From contig NZ_QAOU01000009.1 of NCBI RefSeq assembly GCF_003050965.1, positions 43,114 through 107,113 of the forward strand: a DNA stretch of 64,000 nucleotides, written 5' to 3'. The DNA comes from Nitrosospira sp. Nsp2. GTDB lineage: Bacteria; Pseudomonadota; Gammaproteobacteria; Burkholderiales; Nitrosomonadaceae. Below, piece by piece: positions 21,001-30,633 of the stretch. Numbering within the stretch: position 1 is the first letter of the stretch; every line of letters starts with the position of its first letter. The position numbers and the translations under genes are program-made. The notes under the pieces were generated by a model. That model worked only from the letters and a program-made list of their open reading frames with translations, made no database searches and had not been told where the DNA came from.

Positions 21001-21608
21001 TCGACGTCGTTATCGAGATGCTCGAGCAAGCGTTCGACATCCCGCGCCACGTCGTCCCCGCCCTCGACAAGACGTATAGTCGAACGTGCAGCCTCGCGGT
21101 AAAGGTCGGACGCGTCCTCCACGGTTTCTGGTTGCGAGCCGAATCCGGACAGTATGGGCATTTGACGTGTCAGCGAGGCGCACAATGAATCGAACGTCTG
21201 AATACGCAGTCGAGCAGGGTTATCGAGAATATGCCAGCCAGCCAGAATGTCGCGATGAAGAGCCGCGCTTGCCAATTCCCGCGTGGTTCCTTCATGTCGG
21301 GTTTCAGCAATTTTGCCCGGGTGGGGGGCGCCGGCCGCCTGAATAAGCGCCCTCATCAGGCGCTCGCGCATCTCCGCAGCAGCCTTGCGCGTGAATGTAA
21401 TCGCAACAATTTCCTCAGGTTCATTGACGCATGCAAGCAGGCTGAGATAGCGCTGAATCAAAAGCCCGGTCTTTCCCGAACCGGCGGGCGCCTGAACAAT
21501 AAAAGACTGGGCAGTACCGAGGACACGGAGACGTTCGTCCAGGTCCGGCGGATCGAGGTTTGGCGCGTTTGCATCTGCATTTCCGGACATGGGCAATTCG
21601 CGACTCAC
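18039..21608 (-). CDS. UvrD/Rep-type helicase-nuclease, AddA/RecB-like subunit
   Basis: About 1,189 residues. Walker A APAGSGKT (about 40-47), motif Ia AITFTRKAAAEMRERL, the Walker B block LLIDEFQDTSISQYELL, SANFRSQ, TIHKAKGLEFDWVIVPG and YVAATRARQRLHLLG show a complete SF1A helicase. The C-terminal domain has VVDYKTSS and a following Gln-x-x-x-Tyr, the core of a RecB-family nuclease. It should resect double-strand breaks together with the upstream-encoded partner. GTG 21608 overlaps the partner's TGA (GTGA) and has GAGGGGG upstream. ATG 21590 is an alternative start. No RecC or RecD gene is near, so AddAB-like is the better label. Confidence 0.9.
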   Translation of the reverse strand: MSRELPMSGNADANAPNLDPPDLDERLRVLGTAQSFIVQAPAGSGKTGLLIQRYLSLLACVNEPEEIVAITFTRKAAAEMRERLMRALIQAAGAPHPGKIAETRHEGTTRELASAALHRDILAGWHILDNPARLRIQTFDSLCASLTRQMPILSGFGSQPETVEDASDLYREAARSTIRLVEGGDDVARDVERLLEHLDNDVERLETLLIGMLAQRDHWLRHIHGKDRDELEAALRNTRYEALKRLCGLYPAAARDELIALIRYAASNLSAIGSDSAIVAYEQCGDPTGFPGNDEQDVRCWEAIATLLLTKDGGWRKQFTEREGFPPEPKARKIMATSWKERARALGSLLAENDSGSLCEALKDILQLPPSTYTDAQWDILQSITRLLPRAVAQLKLVFQSLNQVDFTEVAQGALRALGDLHMPTDLALALDYRIRHLLIDEFQDTSISQYELLEKLTSGWEPDDGRSMLAVGDPMQSIYRFREAEVGLFLRARAAGIGNVTLQPVTLSANFRSQRGIVDWVNATFSQVMPRRENITIGAVSYTESVATNRLLSGSAVSLHPFINDDRAAEASRVVEIAAQARDHSATTTAILVRNRSHLVDIILLLKEAGLRFRAIEIEGLGRRPVVQDLLALTRALAHPADRAAWLALLRAPWCGLLLADIHALVSWNAALTVECNDVPQEGDESAPERNLEAGNGTVWEWLSDDARVASISADGYQRLLRTREVLQACMENRCRQSLRSTVEAAWLALGGPAAIEDPTDFEDAAIYLDYLEKQEEAGSILSLAALEEGLERLFALPDVKADDRLQIMTIHKAKGLEFDWVIVPGLGRSPRSNDKKLFMWMETVRSISAVGNANRSNDLLLAPIQETGAAEDRTYLWLEKLEREKERLEDERLLYVAATRARQRLHLLGSTNATLGKDGGLELKPPPTRALLSRIWALVESDYAQAAAQAMSSSSLFRSSGGAVAGNAVDQSLRRFVSGWVLPPPPPPVLWLARPQAAPAQGSIEYSWAGEAARLIGNVVHRWLQRIATEGIEKWDVARIRLLRDTFKGQLVACGMVNHGSDMDTAIERVMMALTHAVTDPRGRWLLGAQQGAHSELRMTAISGEEYFDHVIDRTFHDINGQRWVVDYKTSSHEGADVEDFLNREQERYRFQLDRYANLMRMLDGQPVRRGLYFPLLKGWREWGDDV

Positions 21609-24370
21609 TTTTTGTCCCCCTCGTCGGCAATACCGCTCTCCATACGCTCGTAGACCCGGCATACGGGTCTTGCATCACAATTGCGACAGGTATCGGGATA
21701 TTTTCGAGGCTCGATTTCCGCGCGCCCGCTGACGAAACCCGCCGCGATACGATCAAGATTGGTACGCCAGGCAGCAACAAGGTCTTCCCATGAGCTGTAC
21801 CGTTCGCGGTAGCGGGACTCGCCCAAAGCCTTTCCCCTCGGCAGCAGATCGCTATCGCGGGCAACTGCCGTGAAGCACATATCGCCGGCCTTCACCTGTG
21901 CAAACGCCACGGCTACGGCCTCGGGTTCGGCCGTGACGAGATATAACGGCAGTTGCGGTTCCTCTGGCCGTTCGCCAAGCATCGTGGCTACGGAAGGTGC
22001 GTTCGTTTTGTAATCGATAATAATGCGCCGCCCATCATCGAGTTCGTCGACTCGATCCAGCCGCGTGGTCAACGAAAGCTCGCCGATTTGGACCCGGCGC
22101 TTCTCCTCGATTGCTATTACCGCGAAGCCACTGCGCTTTTTATCCTCCTCCAGCCATCCCAGCGCCAAGCGTAGAAGCCGCCTTTGCTCTATCTCTGCGA
22201 ATCGGCCGGACAAAAGCCCGGGGCGCTGCCGTTGGATACGGGCCATCGCCTCTGTCGCGGCATGCATGAGTATCGATTCAAGATCTTTCTCACTGATGGA
22301 ATCGAGACCGCTTTTAGTCTTGAGTTGCCCCCATACCTGGGCGAGTATGTGATGGACCAATGTGCCGCGCTCCATCGCGTTGAGTCCTGCACAAGGCGCA
22401 CGAATTCGTTCAACGCCGAAACGATGCAAGGCCAATGCACGGAACGGGCAGGTGGCGTAATCTTTTATTACCGCCATGCCTCCAGCCACGCCAATTCCGC
22501 TTTGCGACTGGTCGAGTGCTGGCGCGGTGTGGTCTTCTATACATTCCAGCCGCCGCGCGTGGTGAATAAGCCGGCCGTAATCGGGATAATCAGGTAACAC
22601 AAGCTCGCCAATCGCGATATCGGCCACCAACGGGCTGGGTGGAGTGTCCCGGGCATCTGATCCCCCGACGTGTCGCGGGTGACTCAGAACAACCTCGTTT
22701 GCGGACAAGAACCATGCATTGGTAAGCCGGCTCGCTAGCGCGAGCGATGCAACCGCAGAACCTTGCGGTAACTCGGCAGCACGTTGTAATTCGACGGGGA
22801 GAAACGGGTTCGGACGTGGTTGTGGCGGCCAGAATTCAGCCGATAAACCCATGACCCAGAGATGGTCGAAGGCCATCCCGGCAGCTTCCAGAACGCCAAG
22901 TACCTGGATAGGGACATCGGGCGTCTCGGGCTGGAACATTGTCTCGCTTGTCATGCGACGCAGGCGAGATATCCCTGCCCTGTAGCTGGTGCGAGACAAT
23001 ACCAGGTCGAGGCTGGCGAAGTTTGCCAGCACTTCCTGCCATTTTTTCAACGTCTGATATTCAGCGGAATCGAGTTCGCGTTCGCCGGGAAATCCCGCCA
23101 TCCGTAGCGCTTCCGAAATCGCCCTGGCGAGTTGGGAAGGTGCCTGGGAGCCTGAAAGATATGCTTTACGGAACTGTGCATAGGCTGACAAATTCTGCCC
23201 CAGAATCGGGCAATGTTTATGCGCATCCTCCAGTTCAAGCAGGGTGAGCAGTGCTTCAAGCGTAAGGGAGGGCTCGGAACGTTTGCGCAGGCGCGTATCG
23301 AGTCGGGCGCGAGAACCCATTTCAGTCTCCCCGCCACCCAGGAACGGCGATCTGAGCAGCAGACTTGCCCGTTCGAATTCAATTTCGCCTCCGCCAAGTT
23401 CGAGTATCAGGAATGCAGCACTGACGAGCGGATAGGAGAGAAGGGTTTGACCGAGCGATGCGTTGAACGGTAACGTTGGCCTCGAGACCCCAGGCAGGGA
23501 TCGGCGTACATCGGGGTCCATTACGGACCTGAAGACGCGCATGATGATGCTTCTATATTCAGAGAAAGCGGGGACCACAATTCCGACGCGGGCAGAGCCA
23601 TTGGCCTCGACGCGTGCGCGCGCCCATACCGCTGCGTGATAAACCTCGTCGTTGCGATCTGCACTTTCCATGCGTCGCAAATCGGGGTTTTGCAACTGTA
23701 GCTGAGGTTCAGGTCGTGACAGCACCACTTCACAACCGGCCTCGGCCAGACCGGCCAACAGCCGCGCCTGTTGTGGCGCAACGATATCAAATCCATAGCA
23801 GATCAAACGTTTGGGCTTGCTGACATCTGTGTTCGCACACAAGCCTGTGACTAGATCGCCAAGCTGCGCATGGTCTATTTGTCGCCTACCACCGGTAACC
23901 TTTACATAGCGCTCGGACCACTTCTGAAAGGCCTTGCCGTCTTCGTTGTGCGGGAAGTTCCGAAGCCTGGGAATAAGCTGCCACTCATGCGCAGCGTCCC
24001 ATGCCTCGCAAGCAAGTCGCGCGGTTTCTGCGACCGACAGCAACGCCGCGCCCTCATCCGAATTTGAGATGACGTTCTCCCATAGCACTTGCTGCTGGGC
24101 AGGTGTCAGGAGCGTCGGGACGAAATTTCCTTGATCGGAGTAAAGCGCATCCTCATAGATGCGGAGCATGAAGGCGGAGATCGGGAGGATGTCAGCGGAA
24201 TCCCAGACGGATATCCCTTTTGCAGCCTGGAACCCGTCAAACTCGCGCTTAAGCGCTATCGCGAGTCGTCGATTGGGGGTAATGACCGTAACGCCGGCTT
24301 TCAAGCCGGCGGCAAGGTGCGCAAAAACGTCGGTAGGGGGGACTTTTGGAAAATTCAGAATGGAACACAC
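21605..24370 (-). CDS. PD-(D/E)XK nuclease family DNA repair protein, AddB-like subunit
   Basis: About 921 residues. The N-terminal helicase fold is degenerate: TVITPNRRLAIALKREF stands where a Walker A would be, without GKT, so it probably scans rather than drives. The C-terminal nuclease has IIIDYKTNAPS and QLPLYLV. One Cys in DYATCPFRAL plus C-x2-C-x5-C near the end (CRNCDARPVC) match the iron-sulfur staple of AddB nucleases. The start is uncertain: GTG 24370 avoids the ferredoxin gene, whereas ATG 24442 would overlap its last 47 bases. Coupled to the next gene by a GTGA overlap. Confidence 0.88.
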   Translation of the reverse strand: MCSILNFPKVPPTDVFAHLAAGLKAGVTVITPNRRLAIALKREFDGFQAAKGISVWDSADILPISAFMLRIYEDALYSDQGNFVPTLLTPAQQQVLWENVISNSDEGAALLSVAETARLACEAWDAAHEWQLIPRLRNFPHNEDGKAFQKWSERYVKVTGGRRQIDHAQLGDLVTGLCANTDVSKPKRLICYGFDIVAPQQARLLAGLAEAGCEVVLSRPEPQLQLQNPDLRRMESADRNDEVYHAAVWARARVEANGSARVGIVVPAFSEYRSIIMRVFRSVMDPDVRRSLPGVSRPTLPFNASLGQTLLSYPLVSAAFLILELGGGEIEFERASLLLRSPFLGGGETEMGSRARLDTRLRKRSEPSLTLEALLTLLELEDAHKHCPILGQNLSAYAQFRKAYLSGSQAPSQLARAISEALRMAGFPGERELDSAEYQTLKKWQEVLANFASLDLVLSRTSYRAGISRLRRMTSETMFQPETPDVPIQVLGVLEAAGMAFDHLWVMGLSAEFWPPQPRPNPFLPVELQRAAELPQGSAVASLALASRLTNAWFLSANEVVLSHPRHVGGSDARDTPPSPLVADIAIGELVLPDYPDYGRLIHHARRLECIEDHTAPALDQSQSGIGVAGGMAVIKDYATCPFRALALHRFGVERIRAPCAGLNAMERGTLVHHILAQVWGQLKTKSGLDSISEKDLESILMHAATEAMARIQRQRPGLLSGRFAEIEQRRLLRLALGWLEEDKKRSGFAVIAIEEKRRVQIGELSLTTRLDRVDELDDGRRIIIDYKTNAPSVATMLGERPEEPQLPLYLVTAEPEAVAVAFAQVKAGDMCFTAVARDSDLLPRGKALGESRYRERYSSWEDLVAAWRTNLDRIAAGFVSGRAEIEPRKYPDTCRNCDARPVCRVYERMESGIADEGDKK

Positions 24371-24395
24371 GCGGCGACAAGCCACCGCTGTCCGG

Positions 24396-24719
24396 TCAGC
24401 GCTCCAGCTGTTCGAGCTTGCCTGATACTTTAGCCCAATCATCAGCTTCGGGCAGAGCGTCCTTTTTCTCGATAATGGGCTTCCACGCTTTCGATAGCTC
24501 CGCGTTCAGAGCGGTAAAATGCTGCTGGTCTGCCGGCACATCATCTTCGGAGAAAATAGCCTCCACTGGACACTCAGCCACGCACAGGGTGCAATCTATG
24601 CATTCATCAGGATCAATCACCAGAAAATTGGGCCCTTCGCGGAAACAATCCACCGGGCACACATCCACACAATCAGTGTATTTGCATTTGATACAACTTT
24701 CAGTTACTACGTAAGTCAT
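24396..24719 (-). CDS. fdxA: Ferredoxin, 7Fe (3Fe-4S/4Fe-4S) type
   Basis: 107 residues from ATG 24719, with AAGGA at a good distance. [20 protein letters not shown] and CPVDCF provide Cys9, Cys17 and Cys21 for the first cluster plus two extra Cys (12, 25). [12 protein letters not shown] (40-51) provides the second. The C-terminal 50 residues form the helical extension normal in this class (Azotobacter FdI-like). It is a soluble low-potential electron carrier; the partner is not apparent from the neighbours. Confidence 0.93.
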   Translation of the reverse strand: MTYVVTESCIKCKYTDCVDVCPVDCFREGPNFLVIDPDECIDCTLCVAECPVEAIFSEDDVPADQQHFTALNAELSKAWKPIIEKKDALPEADDWAKVSGKLEQLER

Positions 24720-24893
24720 GACAGATCCTTGCTGAGCTCTTTTGAGAATTTGCGATTTTACCAGAAATTTTATAGGCGCCGCTATAACTCTACGACCACC
24801 ACAGGCTGCCGTGGATGCCATGCGCTCATCCGCTTTAGGCTGTAGTAAAGCCGGTGGTTCCCAACATGAAGTCGATAATATCCTGCTTCAGAA

Positions 24894-26918
24894 TCAGGCA
24901 GCGATTGTGATGCCCTGCCCCCCGCTGATTTCGAGCGAAACCACCACTTCATCCATCCTCAACGCCCACTCCAGCGTGAGAGTAACCGCCTGCATGATTT
25001 TTTCAAACCCGCCTTCAGACTGTGACACCGAATAGCATGGTTGTGCGATTAACGCCACTGGGGATGAAATCTTCAGCTTTACGCTGCCCCCGAGCACATT
25101 ATCATCCAGGGTCAGGTCGGTCATGGCCGAGAGTTCAAGCAGTTGTCCAAAACCGCAAAGAATCGCGCCATCGTGGATATAGCGTCCGCCCCATCCGTCG
25201 CAACTGGGCATCGCTATATTGATTTCGGTGCTGAATACACCACTGGCCCGGGGGAGAAAACGATACGATACGTATACTCCGTTACCGGCAAGCTCGATGT
25301 TTTTCAGCACGGACTCCGATAATAGTCCGACGCTCCAACCTGGGCCTTCAGCAGGACCTGCAGGATGCTGGTAAGTTATAAATCCGCCGTTCAGCCGGTC
25401 AACGAATAAACTTCGCATATGATCGTCAGCTTCCAGGTCTGCGGCATCAATTTTATGCTTGAAACTTACTCTCTCGTGTGCCGACGCAATGCCTGCCCCA
25501 TTATGTTGGAAGCCGCTTCCGCTTCTATGAAGGTGCTCATAATAATGCTCGACCTGCCGCCTCAATGTATCGCCAAAATTATGCTTGAGCGCGTAGGAAT
25601 CCAGTTCGCAGATACTGCCGGTACCGTCCAGTTTCAGCACCGCCTGGATACGGCCGTTCTGGAGATACAACTCCTCGATGCCATCCAGATCGGTATCTTC
25701 CACGAATCGTGCAGCGCGCATCTCGCACGCGTCGAGCATGGCCTCCAATTCAATCAGCGCCCTGAATACCGCGCGTCGCAGATGGGGTAGATACAGTCCG
25801 CCAAACAACCCGTGCCAATACGCATCATTTGCCTGTGCCTCATAGAGCTTGCGCTTCATGATTTCGTCATGCGTTGGCTCCCGCAGCAGGGCAAGGCGCG
25901 ATGAAAGGCTCAGCATGCGTTTATGCATCCAATTGGATTCAGGATAACGGGAAAAGAAATTTTTCCAGATGCCGCCGCGAAGAAATGCCTTCTGGCCTTC
26001 ATACCATCCGGCCGTCTTGGCCTGACGCACCAGGCTGGCATATATATTGGCGGGCTCGGCAGGAAGCGTCCACTCGTTCATTTCGATATAGGATGTGGTC
26101 GGCAGATACACAATGCCTCTTGTTTTTTCGGCGATATGATAATCCCTATAGTGCTGAGTCCGGATCAGGGACGAGGCGAGGATTCCCTGAATAAAATTAT
26201 CCAGCCAGCCTTTTTCGTACACCCAGTGATAGGTCTCCGGCCAGATGCCAAATTTCTCAATATCATCAAAATAAATAGCGGCTATACCCCGCCCACCCAC
26301 ATTCGCGTGAGCCTGGGACTCGATGTAGGCCACCACTTCGTGCGCTGGAGAAAATGGCAACCTGTAACGCAAAGCTTCTGAAATAGGAAACAGATCGAGT
26401 ACGCGCCCATCCTCCTCTGTGGTGAAATAGCCATTCAGCTCGGCCGCGGTTTTGCCCGCGCAGAGAAAATGATAATCGTCCACGATCACGTAGCGGATTC
26501 CGCAATCTGCCAACGCCGGAACCACCGTTGCTTCCCACACGCGCTCGGTTAACCACGCGCCAACCGGTCGCTTGCCCAGCTTCGTTTCCAGTTTGTCCGA
26601 AAACATCTCGATTTGGCCAATGCGATCGCGATTTGGAATCGCAGCAAGGACCGGCTCTGTATCACCCGCGCCGAATAACTCGACTTGGTCCCGTATCACC
26701 ATCTCCCGCAGCAGCGCGATGTCTTCAGGATAGTGGTCGATCAGATAATCCAGAAGCCAGCCGGAAATGTGCAACGCAAAACGGAATTGCGGGTAGCGGT
26801 AAAGTACTTCGAGAAACGGCTTATAACAACGCTGGTGTGCATCTGCAAGCACTTCGGGAAAATTGCCGACCGGCTGATGAGCGTGAACGCCGAAAAGCAG
26901 AGAAACGGGTTGGGTCAT
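24894..26918 (-). CDS. GH57 glycoside hydrolase, 4-alpha-glucanotransferase/alpha-amylase type
   Basis: 674 residues from ATG 26918 (GAGGAAC upstream; a TTG at 26921 precedes it). The five GH57 regions are readable: GVHAHQPVGNF near residue 10, ELFGAGDTEPVLAAIP (80-95), WLTERVWEA with the likely nucleophile Glu125, and YFDDIEKFG with the acid/base Asp near 218. The C-terminal half has the beta-sandwich domain seen in Thermococcus-type 4-alpha-glucanotransferases. It should rearrange or trim alpha-1,4-glucan, consistent with glgC, glgB, glgA and glgP nearby. No signal peptide, hence cytosolic. Amylase versus transferase activity cannot be decided from sequence alone. Confidence 0.9.
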   Translation of the reverse strand: MTQPVSLLFGVHAHQPVGNFPEVLADAHQRCYKPFLEVLYRYPQFRFALHISGWLLDYLIDHYPEDIALLREMVIRDQVELFGAGDTEPVLAAIPNRDRIGQIEMFSDKLETKLGKRPVGAWLTERVWEATVVPALADCGIRYVIVDDYHFLCAGKTAAELNGYFTTEEDGRVLDLFPISEALRYRLPFSPAHEVVAYIESQAHANVGGRGIAAIYFDDIEKFGIWPETYHWVYEKGWLDNFIQGILASSLIRTQHYRDYHIAEKTRGIVYLPTTSYIEMNEWTLPAEPANIYASLVRQAKTAGWYEGQKAFLRGGIWKNFFSRYPESNWMHKRMLSLSSRLALLREPTHDEIMKRKLYEAQANDAYWHGLFGGLYLPHLRRAVFRALIELEAMLDACEMRAARFVEDTDLDGIEELYLQNGRIQAVLKLDGTGSICELDSYALKHNFGDTLRRQVEHYYEHLHRSGSGFQHNGAGIASAHERVSFKHKIDAADLEADDHMRSLFVDRLNGGFITYQHPAGPAEGPGWSVGLLSESVLKNIELAGNGVYVSYRFLPRASGVFSTEINIAMPSCDGWGGRYIHDGAILCGFGQLLELSAMTDLTLDDNVLGGSVKLKISSPVALIAQPCYSVSQSEGGFEKIMQAVTLTLEWALRMDEVVVSLEISGGQGITIAA

Positions 26919-26929
26919 CAAGTTCCTCG

Positions 26930-26977
26930 AATAGAAAAACGTTTAACGACGAAAATAGAAAAACGTTTAACGGCGAA
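26930..26977. repeat. Tandem duplication of a 24-bp unit
   Basis: Two head-to-tail copies (26930-26953 and 26954-26977) of a unit containing AATAGAAAAACGTTTAACG, differing at one base (GACGAA versus GGCGAA). It lies just upstream of the GH57 gene at 24894-26918, in its 5' leader or promoter region. Confidence 0.9.
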
Positions 26978-27187
26978 GAATTCACGCTAAATGACAGGCC
27001 GCCGCTGCCAGCTAGCCAACACGTAGATACCCACGGAACACAGCGGGCAGCCATTTCGCGAAACTGATCAGAAGTGCTTGTTTAAATCGAGTTGCGCAGG
27101 ACTTGTCCAGCCATAATCACAGCAAAAATTAGCGCAAGGCAGACAGGAGCGCATAATCTCGTTACGGCGGCGTTACGAAGCACGTCC

Positions 27188-28891
27188 TCAGGAAGCCCGT
27201 CTCATGGCGCCCCCCAACTCTGACGTCTCCCCACCGCCCTGGCTGATCGGTTCATATACGGATTCGGGCACCGGAAGTCGGAGCAGCCCGTACAGATTGG
27301 CAAGGTTATCGCGGAACAGACGGTCGAAGCTCGCCACCACATAGGGAGAGTTATAATCGCCCAGCCACCAGAACCAGTCAGAACTTTCGCAGGAGGCGAG
27401 TTGTCGTTCCGCCTTCTGCTTCTCCTCGTCAGTCAGGCGTCCGCTTTGCATCACCAGGTCATAGCTATGCTTGGCGGCACAGAGCAAATCCCACGCGCGA
27501 TTTTTGTCCGGGTCGCCGATCCAGGTGGAGAATGTGCCGTAAACCCAGCTGCCCGCGGCCAGCACCGGGAGAGTCGTAACTTCTGCGGGATGTAATGACG
27601 AAATATAGTCTCGGTAAGTAGTGACCCGGATCGATTCATGGTTCTCCAGAATCTCATAGAGATCATTGAGAAAGTAATATCCGTTGTAGGGATAATATTC
27701 CCACGCATTTTCGCCATCAAGAATGATGCTGACCACTGGGCACTCCCCAGGGGGCGCATTACGGGCGATATCTTCGAGCGAATGGACCAGATGCTCAGCC
27801 GCGTCGCGCCCGAACCATTTTGAATACTCGAAGCCGATCATGTCTGAAAGTCTCTCGTCGCGGAAAAAACAGGTAACGCTATCGGCGCGGCCATTAATCC
27901 GATATGGGCGGTATAGGTAGCGACTCCTTTCAGGCAAGGGCGCGGCGGGAAATGATTTTCGCAGACTGTTGGCGAGCACGCCTTCGCCGCTTGCGGTCCA
28001 GTGGCAGTGTTGTTCAGCCAGAATTTCCAATAGTGGCCCTGATACCGCACCCTCAGCCGGCCATACACCGCTGGGCTTTATACCAAAACGCCGCGTGTGA
28101 GCTTCGGTGGCAGACGACAAGTGCCATGCAACACGGCTGCGACCACCCGGGTAATTACTTTCCGCCGGTAAATTGGCATTAGGCATGCTGTCAAGCGCGG
28201 AAGAAAAGTCGATTAGTAATGGGGCTAGCGGATGGTAATGCGGAGTAGTGGACAATTCGATCTGCCCCGACTCGGCTAGCTTGCGATAGCGAGGGATCAA
28301 TCCCTGAATCAGCTCTCCGATCACCTCGAGTAACTGAAGCCGGTCCGCATAACTGAAACACCTGCCTTGCGTCATTAACCGTACCACCGTCTCATTGCTT
28401 CGGCGCACGCTCTCACCCGTCCATGCCAGGTGATACCAAACGAGCAAGTCCGCAAGATACTGCCCGGAGAGATAGCCCAACTCTGCCTCGCCACGTTGCC
28501 GCAGCGTTTCATGCATCTCATGCAACCGCTTGTATGCGGGATACGGTTGCATCATGGTTGAGTGATTGCTGCGAAAGCAACTATCAAACGTCCGCAGACG
28601 ATCCTCAGTAGAAATCTTGTCAAGATCCGGGGCAGCGAGTACACGCAGGAGCGGATCCCGCAACTTCCCGGAGGCGAACTGCGCGGCGTAATCCTCCAAT
28701 TGATCCAGGAGCACGGGCACGAAATTAACTACCGCCTTAATCGACGGGTGTGCTTCCAGATGGGCCGCCATATCGCTGTAATCCTTGATGGCGTGCAAGT
28801 AAACCCAAGGCAACATGAATTCGCCGGTCTCGTAATTACGGTAATCCGGCTGGTGCATGTGCCAAAGCAAGACAAAATGTAATTGTTGCAT
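27188..28891 (-). CDS. GH57 family glycoside hydrolase
   Basis: 567 residues. The N-terminus VLLWHMHQPDYRN is the GH57 His motif. GVWPAEGAVS contains the likely nucleophile (Glu280) and IILDGENAWEYY the acid/base (Asp392). This branch is regularly found inside glycogen/starch gene clusters and differs clearly from the other GH57 enzyme downstream, so the two are not a recent duplication. Activity (amylase, amylopullulanase or transferase) is not determined. Cytosolic, with no signal peptide. Located 85 bases after glgC on the same strand, probably co-transcribed. Confidence 0.88.
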   Translation of the reverse strand: MQQLHFVLLWHMHQPDYRNYETGEFMLPWVYLHAIKDYSDMAAHLEAHPSIKAVVNFVPVLLDQLEDYAAQFASGKLRDPLLRVLAAPDLDKISTEDRLRTFDSCFRSNHSTMMQPYPAYKRLHEMHETLRQRGEAELGYLSGQYLADLLVWYHLAWTGESVRRSNETVVRLMTQGRCFSYADRLQLLEVIGELIQGLIPRYRKLAESGQIELSTTPHYHPLAPLLIDFSSALDSMPNANLPAESNYPGGRSRVAWHLSSATEAHTRRFGIKPSGVWPAEGAVSGPLLEILAEQHCHWTASGEGVLANSLRKSFPAAPLPERSRYLYRPYRINGRADSVTCFFRDERLSDMIGFEYSKWFGRDAAEHLVHSLEDIARNAPPGECPVVSIILDGENAWEYYPYNGYYFLNDLYEILENHESIRVTTYRDYISSLHPAEVTTLPVLAAGSWVYGTFSTWIGDPDKNRAWDLLCAAKHSYDLVMQSGRLTDEEKQKAERQLASCESSDWFWWLGDYNSPYVVASFDRLFRDNLANLYGLLRLPVPESVYEPISQGGGETSELGGAMRRAS

Positions 28892-28976
28892 GTCGATTCA
28901 AACCCGATTAAAGGAGCCTTATATACCCTACACAAACACGGCGTTCACTACCGTCATCCCTCGCAGTGATTCGTTC

Positions 28977-30254
28977 TCATCTGACATAATGTATCTTTTG
29001 CCCGAGCATTTCAGGCGTTATGAGCGTAATGCCGTTTTCCGTGACATAAAACCGCTTTTGGTCTTCCAGCGGATCAAAGCCTGCCGTTAGTCCAGGAGGA
29101 ATGATACAGTTCTTGTCCACTACGACGCGTCTCAGGCGCACGTGTCGGCCGATATCCACGTTAGGCAATATCACCGAGTCTTCGATACTGCTGTAGCTGC
29201 GCACTTGCACATTGGAAAATAACAATGACCGGCGAACCGTCGCCCCGCTGATAATGCAACCACCGGAAACCATTGAGTCAAGCGCCTGCCCCCGCCGGTC
29301 ATCGTCGTCGAAAACGAATTTGGCCGGAGGCAATTGTTCCTGGTGAGTCCAGATTGGCCAGTCCTTGTCATATAGATTGAGGTCCGGCGTGACATGGGTG
29401 AGGTCAAGATTTGCCTCCCAGTACGCATCCACGGTCCCGACGTCGCGCCAGTATGGCACACCCGATACCATGTTGACGCAACTATCAGCAAAACGGTGAG
29501 CATATACCCGGTGCCGTGGAACCAGGTACGGAATCAGATCCTTACCAAAATCACGGGAAGAGTGTGGGTCATCATGATCACGAATTAGCTGCTCGAATAG
29601 GAATTGCGCATTGAACACATAGACGCCCATGTTGGCAAGCGCGTACCCAGGCTGACCGGGCATAGAGGGCGGATGGGCTGGTTTCTCGTCAAAGCCTATG
29701 ACCCGCCAATCCTCGTTTACGTTCATGACCCCGAACCCGCTTGCCTCCGCTACCGGGACCCCGACACATGCCACAGTCATATCTGCGGACTTTTCCACGT
29801 GCCAGGCAAGGAGTTTGCTGTAGTCCATCTTATAAACATGATCCCCACCCAGGATGAGCACATGATCAGGATTATAAACCCGAAGTATATCGATATTCTG
29901 ATACACGGCATCGGCGGTGCCTTGATACCAGGTTTCCTCGATACGCTGCTGCGCCGGCAGCAATTCCACGAATTCCTGAAAGCGCCCATCAAGAAATCCC
30001 CATCCATGCTGAATATGGCTGATCAGGCTCTGTGACTTGTACTGCGTCGCAACGCCGATACGGCGGATACCGGAATTAACACAATTTGAAAGCGGAAAAT
30101 CAATTATCCGGAATTTGCCCCCAAACGGTACCGCTGGCTTTGCGCGCCAGTCAGTCAGTTGACGTAGCCGGCTACCGCGCCCCCCAGCCAGTATTATCGC
30201 CATCGAATTTCTCGTAAGGTGGCTATAAAAACGTGCGTCGGCGTCCTGCTTCAT
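28977..30254 (-). CDS. glgC: Glucose-1-phosphate adenylyltransferase
   Basis: 425 residues. Makes ADP-glucose from ATP and glucose-1-phosphate, the committed step of bacterial glycogen synthesis. [21 protein letters not shown] (split about residues 21-41) is the nucleotide site, [16 protein letters not shown] the core, and [10 protein letters not shown] carries the catalytic Asp. The C-terminal left-handed beta-helix has repeated I/V-G motifs ([18 protein letters not shown]). It starts divergently from glgB across about 380 bases and heads a minus-strand unit with the two GH57 genes. Confidence 0.96.
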   Translation of the reverse strand: MKQDADARFYSHLTRNSMAIILAGGRGSRLRQLTDWRAKPAVPFGGKFRIIDFPLSNCVNSGIRRIGVATQYKSQSLISHIQHGWGFLDGRFQEFVELLPAQQRIEETWYQGTADAVYQNIDILRVYNPDHVLILGGDHVYKMDYSKLLAWHVEKSADMTVACVGVPVAEASGFGVMNVNEDWRVIGFDEKPAHPPSMPGQPGYALANMGVYVFNAQFLFEQLIRDHDDPHSSRDFGKDLIPYLVPRHRVYAHRFADSCVNMVSGVPYWRDVGTVDAYWEANLDLTHVTPDLNLYDKDWPIWTHQEQLPPAKFVFDDDDRRGQALDSMVSGGCIISGATVRRSLLFSNVQVRSYSSIEDSVILPNVDIGRHVRLRRVVVDKNCIIPPGLTAGFDPLEDQKRFYVTENGITLITPEMLGQKIHYVR

Positions 30255-30633
30255 GTGAAATTCTTCTGCATGGGTTGGATCTCCATTTTGTTACACCCTC
30301 CAGTAGCTCCAACTGAGCGCTGTAGAGTGAGCGGGGCTCGCGCGCGCACGGTATGCGGCAATGAGCTTGGATACGTGCGATACAAAGGTTGATAAACTTG
30401 AGCCCGACGGCTTTACAGAACCTCACATGGGATGAGGCTTTCTCGGCACACTTCGTCCAACCACGTTAGGTGCCATACATATTACGCAGCAGGGGTTGGC
30501 ATAAAGGCAGTACGCAGGTAGCCGGTAATGCTTTCTCAGGATACATTATTGCAGTTGTTAAGTTTTTCCGCAGCAATCTTTGTTCAAGTCATGTTCGCTG
30601 CCCAGCGTATCTCCCGCAAGCTATAATCCCTCC
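30255..30633. other. Divergent glgC / glgB regulatory gap
   Basis: About 380 bases between two divergent genes. I see no gene, no strong hairpin and no recognised operator. A TATAAT at 30622-30627 lies only seven bases before the glgB start and has no matching -35, so it is probably not the promoter. Confidence 0.6.

Noticed and set aside
30622..30627. TATAAT before glgB as promoter
   Set aside because: Seven bases from the start codon and no -35 at a suitable distance.
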